Shown one piece after another: positions 61,001 to 64,000 of a stretch of 64,000 nt of DNA. Source of the DNA: JAJPXC01 sp964628905 (GTDB taxonomy: Bacteria; Bacteroidota; Bacteroidia; Bacteroidales; Muribaculaceae). Location of the stretch: the NCBI GenBank assembly GCA_964628905.1, contig CAZVNS010000008.1:1-64000 (forward strand). The letters are read 5' to 3'. Position 1 is the first letter of the stretch. Each line of letters begins with the position of its first letter. The translations under genes were made by a program, and so were the position numbers. The notes beneath the pieces are model-generated. The model was not told where the DNA came from, ran no database searches, and worked only from the letters and a program-made list of their open reading frames with translations.

Positions 61001-61179
61001 CTCTTCACAAAATCATCGGGCAGACCCCAGTAGAAATTTTCTCCGGGAGTCTGTGCATCGGCATCAGCGGATGTGAGGTTAATGCCGTTGGCTTTGCGTT
61101 CTTCAATTGTCGAGCCTACAAGAGCGCGTTCTATCAGTTGTTCAAACCCGCTCTCGCGAGTATTAGTGTGGATGCTCAT
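58054..61179 (-). CDS. hsdR: Type I restriction enzyme, R subunit
   Basis: A protein of 1,041 residues that gives the type I complex its ATP-dependent translocation and cleavage. The nuclease domain shows EIDMVLFVNG (Asp167) and FELKN (Glu181, Lys183). The helicase has HSAGSGKT (~338-345) and DEAHSSQSG, with later motifs in TGFDQELLSTMYID and LSRLNRT. Length is normal and no disruption is visible. Its start overlaps the stop of the DUF262 gene by 4 bases, so both come from one operon with hsdS. Confidence 0.95.
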   Translation of the reverse strand: MSIHTNTRESGFEQLIERALVGSTIEERKANGINLTSADADAQTPGENFYWGLPDDFVKSEAVDQRRLWSFFESTQADTLAQWHGRGNLRERVEKELKRKIEAVGMLEVLRKGIEVDNLQGDKRLKLFYPRPSAADSAESHRLYALNQFSVTRQSTYSLTRPGNEIDMVLFVNGLPIFTFELKNPWTGQTAKYDAIKQYRENRDPRDPLLMYGRCIAHFALDKDEIYFCTRLTGKSSYFMPFNQGLPKGQGAGNPVNPNGHKTSYLWERILRKDIIADIISNFAMFDYGEAKSKTVVPHVMKNAKKLIFPRYHQLDVVNRLLDEVGTAGVGGKYLIQHSAGSGKTNSISWLAFKLIKATPATMDAARAVALDKQLFNTIIIVTDRKVLDTQLTANVKAFANNKKIVTHADTSTQLKEAIEAGKRIILTTIQKFPHIVNDVRDMNDNNFAIIIDEAHSSQSGIAADKLNATTYRDPDQNGGDIDELIDKLIQERKMSPNASYFAFTATPKRETLERFGIEQPDGSFEPFHLYSMKQAIEEGFILDVLTNYTTYHSFYEIIKSTEENPEYDECKAQKLLRKMVEREPHTIEAKAGVMLSHFDAKVFRSRRLHGKAKSMVVTKDIECAIRYYFALRKLAESRHLPYNILIAFSGTKDVDGVEYTEAGLNGFPESNTAKEFEKPENRILVVANKYLTGFDQELLSTMYIDKPLGGVLAVQTLSRLNRTSPDNNKRSEDIFVLDFFNTVDDMKTAFDDFYTSTTLDQATDPNVLSELRETLLDLGVFTEEEVEQFNVLYHNGADQDQLSPILDTAQHRFDEEIDWPENGKADFKMKCKQFVKVYSRIAALMAFDAPAWEKMFWYLRLLIPQLKVPTGGGIDVTDLLDHADLNTYCLGRTALNEHIELDADETRLDPLAPKMVNAGSTDEDPVTIELIIQHFNERHMNGWDATPEEQRAKVISIAQIVTAAAQYQNTVVGNPDTEAAERMFEDILNRAMAQQRNSDLSLYRQYRADELFRHDFANLVRLAIENADHLSNIRYNRSGL

Positions 61180-62990
61180 TTGTTGAAAATGAATTTAGTG
61201 ATGCGTTTTGCCGCATCATCGGTCATTTTTTCAATATCTTGTTTCTCCCAACGGTCTTTCGGCCATTTAGCAAGGTCGAGGGCAAATCCGAAACGACTGT
61301 TGACATAGCCGTTGCGACTTTCAATTGTGCTTGCTTTCTTGGTCTTGAACCAGTCATTGCTGATTGACTTGTTGATGGTTTCTTCAAGGAGTATCTTGTT
61401 GCCGAGTTGGTTGACGAGAGCGGCAAATTCCGCTTCATCGTCAATTCCGGCATCCTGACGTATCACCTCAATATTATGTCCGCTTGCCGGCATAATATGC
61501 TCGACGTTGGTGCGTTCGTCTATATCGAAGTAGCGATTTTGTTCCACAGAGTAGAGATACTCGTTTAGATATACGAGTATGTTCTTTTCATAAGTGTGGA
61601 GGTCGGCACTGACATTTTCCGGTTTCCATGTGGAACTGATATGACGGTTGAAATCCTCAATGATGCTTGCCAACGGATATGAGGGGTCAACGAGATTGAA
61701 ATTCTCGTTGAATAGGAATGTCTTGAAATTGGACGAAGAGAAGGGAGTATCGCCTGACTCAACAAGGGCAAAGAGTCGAAGCATACACTCGGCGATTGGT
61801 TGTACCGTTTCTTTGTTGATGTCTTCAACATTGAAGCGGTTGAGATAGCTGATGAGAAATAGCTTGAAGTTCTCGTTGAACTTCATGAGCAGTTTCACTA
61901 TCGGGTATTCAATAATTTTGTTCCAGATGTCGAGTATCTTTTGGTATGATGCACAGAGCGGCAGAGGTGCCTTGAGTATCTCGCTATGTTCGGTGAGATA
62001 GTATTTACGCAAACCGGGGGTGGTCACCTCGTTGATTTTATAGTGGCGTTTCTCCGAGCGGTTTATGTACATAAATTCTTGCAATACACCGTCAATGTCA
62101 ATGACTTTGCGTTGTCCCAATTCGTTTGCAAGTTCTTTGATTTTGGTCCATGCGGCCATAAATTCCTCGCGGTTTTCCTCACCTGCTGAAGAATAAAGTT
62201 GTGCGGAGATAATATCCGCATCACTCAGTGGCATACCGGTGGAGTTGAGCGAGTTGAACATTGTGATGGCTTGCTCAATCTGCCAACTGCGTATCTCAAT
62301 AATCTGACACTTCGATAGGAAAATCTTGGCGAAGTTGTTGAGTTGTGACTCAGAGTATCGGCCTAACTCTGTCCAGAAATATTTGAAGTTTCGGAAGAAG
62401 TTGGTGTATTTGTTATCTTTTTGCTTGCGAGGTATCTTATATACTTTCTTTTCTGCCTCCCAAAAGGTTTCTGCTTCCAAGATTGTTTGGAAATCATCGC
62501 GATGCAGCTCGTTGATTGAATTGTTTTGTAGAATTGGGATATTGCGGGCATTATCCCAATTCTGTTCAATCTCAATTTGCTTATCGTCTTCTTCTGCCTT
62601 ATAAAGGATTTTGAGGATAGTGGCGTAGCTGCTTTCGAGACCGCGAGCCAAAGCTCGGGTGTCCGGGCCAATCACGAGCTTACCAATTGCTTCTTTCAAG
62701 CGCAACTGCAACGCTTTGAGCAACAGCAAGAAGGTGGTAGTACGCTGTTGCCCATCAATGAGGCTTAGACGATTGTCCGAAGAGCAGTCCACAATGATAG
62801 TGCCGAAGAAGTAAGGGTCTTCCGCACCGCTTTCAATAAAGGATTCTATATCTTGCCACAATTTGGAGCATTGCATAATGGTCCAAGAGTAAGCGCGTTG
62901 GTATTGCGGTATCTCAAATACATCATCCTTTTTGAGGAAAGTGTATTCGCTGATAAGTCGCAGCTGGGGTTCTATATTTTTGGTAGGCAT
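61176..62990 (-). CDS. DUF262/DUF1524 (GmrSD-like) protein inside the type I locus
   Basis: A protein of 604 residues. The DUF262 part shows EIPQYQRAYSW (~27-36) and LIDGQQRTTT (Asp79-Arg83), the ParB/Srx-like nucleotide-binding DGQQR motif. The C-terminal DUF1524 part has NVEHIMPASGHN, an HNH-type nuclease motif. This architecture is that of GmrSD-type modified-DNA restriction and related defence proteins. It lies between hsdS (6 bases upstream) and hsdR (overlapping), so it is expressed with them and may add activity against modified DNA. Confidence 0.88.
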   Translation of the reverse strand: MPTKNIEPQLRLISEYTFLKKDDVFEIPQYQRAYSWTIMQCSKLWQDIESFIESGAEDPYFFGTIIVDCSSDNRLSLIDGQQRTTTFLLLLKALQLRLKEAIGKLVIGPDTRALARGLESSYATILKILYKAEEDDKQIEIEQNWDNARNIPILQNNSINELHRDDFQTILEAETFWEAEKKVYKIPRKQKDNKYTNFFRNFKYFWTELGRYSESQLNNFAKIFLSKCQIIEIRSWQIEQAITMFNSLNSTGMPLSDADIISAQLYSSAGEENREEFMAAWTKIKELANELGQRKVIDIDGVLQEFMYINRSEKRHYKINEVTTPGLRKYYLTEHSEILKAPLPLCASYQKILDIWNKIIEYPIVKLLMKFNENFKLFLISYLNRFNVEDINKETVQPIAECMLRLFALVESGDTPFSSSNFKTFLFNENFNLVDPSYPLASIIEDFNRHISSTWKPENVSADLHTYEKNILVYLNEYLYSVEQNRYFDIDERTNVEHIMPASGHNIEVIRQDAGIDDEAEFAALVNQLGNKILLEETINKSISNDWFKTKKASTIESRNGYVNSRFGFALDLAKWPKDRWEKQDIEKMTDDAAKRITKFIFNK

Positions 62991-62996
62991 AGTGTC

Positions 62997-64000
62997 TTAT
63001 ATTACTTTCTTTTTACCGGTTACAACTTCGTTGATGATGATTTGCTTGCGCTCAGTGAGTAAAGCAATCATGCGCTCACAGTTCGAAATTGCTGAGCTAA
63101 TCGGTTTTATGATTCTCTCGATATAACCAACAATTTGCCGTTGTTCATAAATGGGCGGCACGGGCATGAGTAGTGAGCCAAGTTCTTGTTTGTTAATTTT
63201 CGGCATTTTAACTCGCCCGGCCACGGCTGTAGATATTTGATTGGAAAAAAATTTAGAAAGCATTACAAAAAGTAAATATTCTGGGCTATCCGATGTTTCT
63301 ATTGGATACATATCGGCACTACATAGACCATCATAGGGTGCTATAGTTACCTTGTTTAAAGTAGGCCTAATTTTAGAATATAAAATTTGGCCTTTAAAAA
63401 ATAAATGATTGTCACTGATTATTCCTGAGTCTCTGACAGTTTGGAATCCTAAAATTTTCCCAGTTCCCTTTTCAATACAATCAGGGGATATCTGAGGATA
63501 ATTTAAATAGTCATTTGGGTGAACAAGATTAGCTTTTACACATGCTACGTTTTTGAATTTCAATATTTCCCAGTGGGCGGGGATTTGGCCGAGCCAGTCT
63601 ATGCCGGAATCGCGGAGGGGTGCCTCCGGGTTCAGACCACGGGTCACGGCGCGAGTGATGATGATTTGCTTGCGCTCGTTGAGGGCATCAATCATCTTCT
63701 GCTGCGACTCAATGGCACGGTCAATCTCTCCCGTAACCTTATCCAAATACTCCACTATCGCCTCCTGCTCAGATTTAGGAGGGATGGCAAGTAAAAGATA
63801 TTTTATATCATTCCAACTAAGCGATTGACGAAGTCCACTACCATATCGGTATATTTCCTTAGAAACATCCCATGTATGGAGAAGGAAATGATAGAATCTG
63901 GAATTAATCTTATCGTTGGGTTTAAATCCAAGATAAGCGCCTGAAATTATGCCGTGATGATTTACATGTCCAGTACGCAGACTGACTTTGTCATTTTGTA
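62997..64000 (-). CDS. hsdS: Type I restriction specificity subunit, C-terminal part (5' end outside window)
   Basis: The frame is open to the window edge. Two copies of the conserved helical repeat are visible: AIPPKSEQEAIVEYLDKVTG with NERKQIIITRAVTRGLNPEA, and PVPPIYEQRQIVGYIERIIK with TERKQIIINEVVTGKKK. Between them lies the second target-recognition domain, beginning DSGIDWLGQIPAHWEILKFK. This subunit sets the recognition sequence for the methylase and nuclease. hsdM is expected upstream beyond the window. Confidence 0.92.
   Translation of the reverse strand, partial: QNDKVSLRTGHVNHHGIISGAYLGFKPNDKINSRFYHFLLHTWDVSKEIYRYGSGLRQSLSWNDIKYLLLAIPPKSEQEAIVEYLDKVTGEIDRAIESQQKMIDALNERKQIIITRAVTRGLNPEAPLRDSGIDWLGQIPAHWEILKFKNVACVKANLVHPNDYLNYPQISPDCIEKGTGKILGFQTVRDSGIISDNHLFFKGQILYSKIRPTLNKVTIAPYDGLCSADMYPIETSDSPEYLLFVMLSKFFSNQISTAVAGRVKMPKINKQELGSLLMPVPPIYEQRQIVGYIERIIKPISSAISNCERMIALLTERKQIIINEVVTGKKKVI

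Overview
The window is from the chromosome of a gut-type member of Bacteroidales. A Muribaculaceae-like host is my guess, from the pyruvate phosphate dikinase sequence, the TAnnTTTG promoter boxes, the IntDOT-like integrase and several Bacteroidales-restricted phage families. Almost all of it is one temperate, podovirus-like prophage of about 55.7 kb, inserted in the 3' end of ppdK. An 18-bp core is repeated at 1874-1891 (attL, inside ppdK) and 57623-57640 (attR). Right of attR lies a second copy of the ppdK tail, its terminator, and the first ~29 codons of a related integrase, so ppdK has been used as an integration site at least twice. Beyond that, on the minus strand, is a type I restriction-modification locus: hsdS (running off the window), a DUF262/DUF1524 protein, and hsdR.

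Prophage layout, left to right. (1) attL, a 37-bp palindrome, integrase arm sites, and int (2105-3598, +). (2) Two small minus-strand genes. (3) A plus-strand block with two internal virion/ejection-type proteins, a giant 6,595-residue polyvalent protein (6008-25795), and the portal. (4) terL and a terS candidate on minus. (5) A plus-strand block with scaffold, major capsid protein, head-tail joining proteins, three tail fibre/receptor proteins, holin, amidase, spanin-like protein, and three tandem paralogues of unknown role. (6) A 1,043-residue tail tube/stabilisation-type protein on minus. (7) A leftward early operon from about 54435 to 44983: small regulators, RecT, a RecE-like exonuclease, a SNF2-type helicase, HU, a DUF1064 nuclease, a DUF4373 replication protein, and an orphan C-terminal piece of a cytosine methyltransferase. 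(8) A rightward immunity end with an XRE repressor and low-GC accessory genes up to attR. No tail sheath, baseplate or tape-measure gene is visible.

The giant protein carries, in order, N-terminal repeats, a glycine-rich hydrophobic region, a DdrB-type ParB domain, a PBECR-type nuclease domain, an N6-adenine methylase fold, a SNF2 helicase, a metallopeptidase and a hydrophobic C-terminus. Its position next to ejection-type proteins suggests it enters the new host with the DNA and counters restriction, as the DarB proteins of phage P1 do. Two small ORFs in another frame (11922-12104 and 14655-14867) look more like real proteins than the giant frame does there, as if the giant gene grew by reading across small genes at module joints.

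The least expected signal is a repeated promoter. Eight sites on both strands carry A(A/T)A(C/G)TTAAA, then exactly 24 bases, then a Bacteroidota -7-type box. They lie upstream of the small left-end genes, the ejection/giant block, the portal, the scaffold/capsid block, the tail gene, one right-end gene and a probable small RNA. The early operon lacks this motif and is instead covered by three copies of ATAAACGATAAT next to the XRE gene. Together these read as a two-stage lytic programme, with a repressor-controlled early promoter and a distinct late-promoter class.
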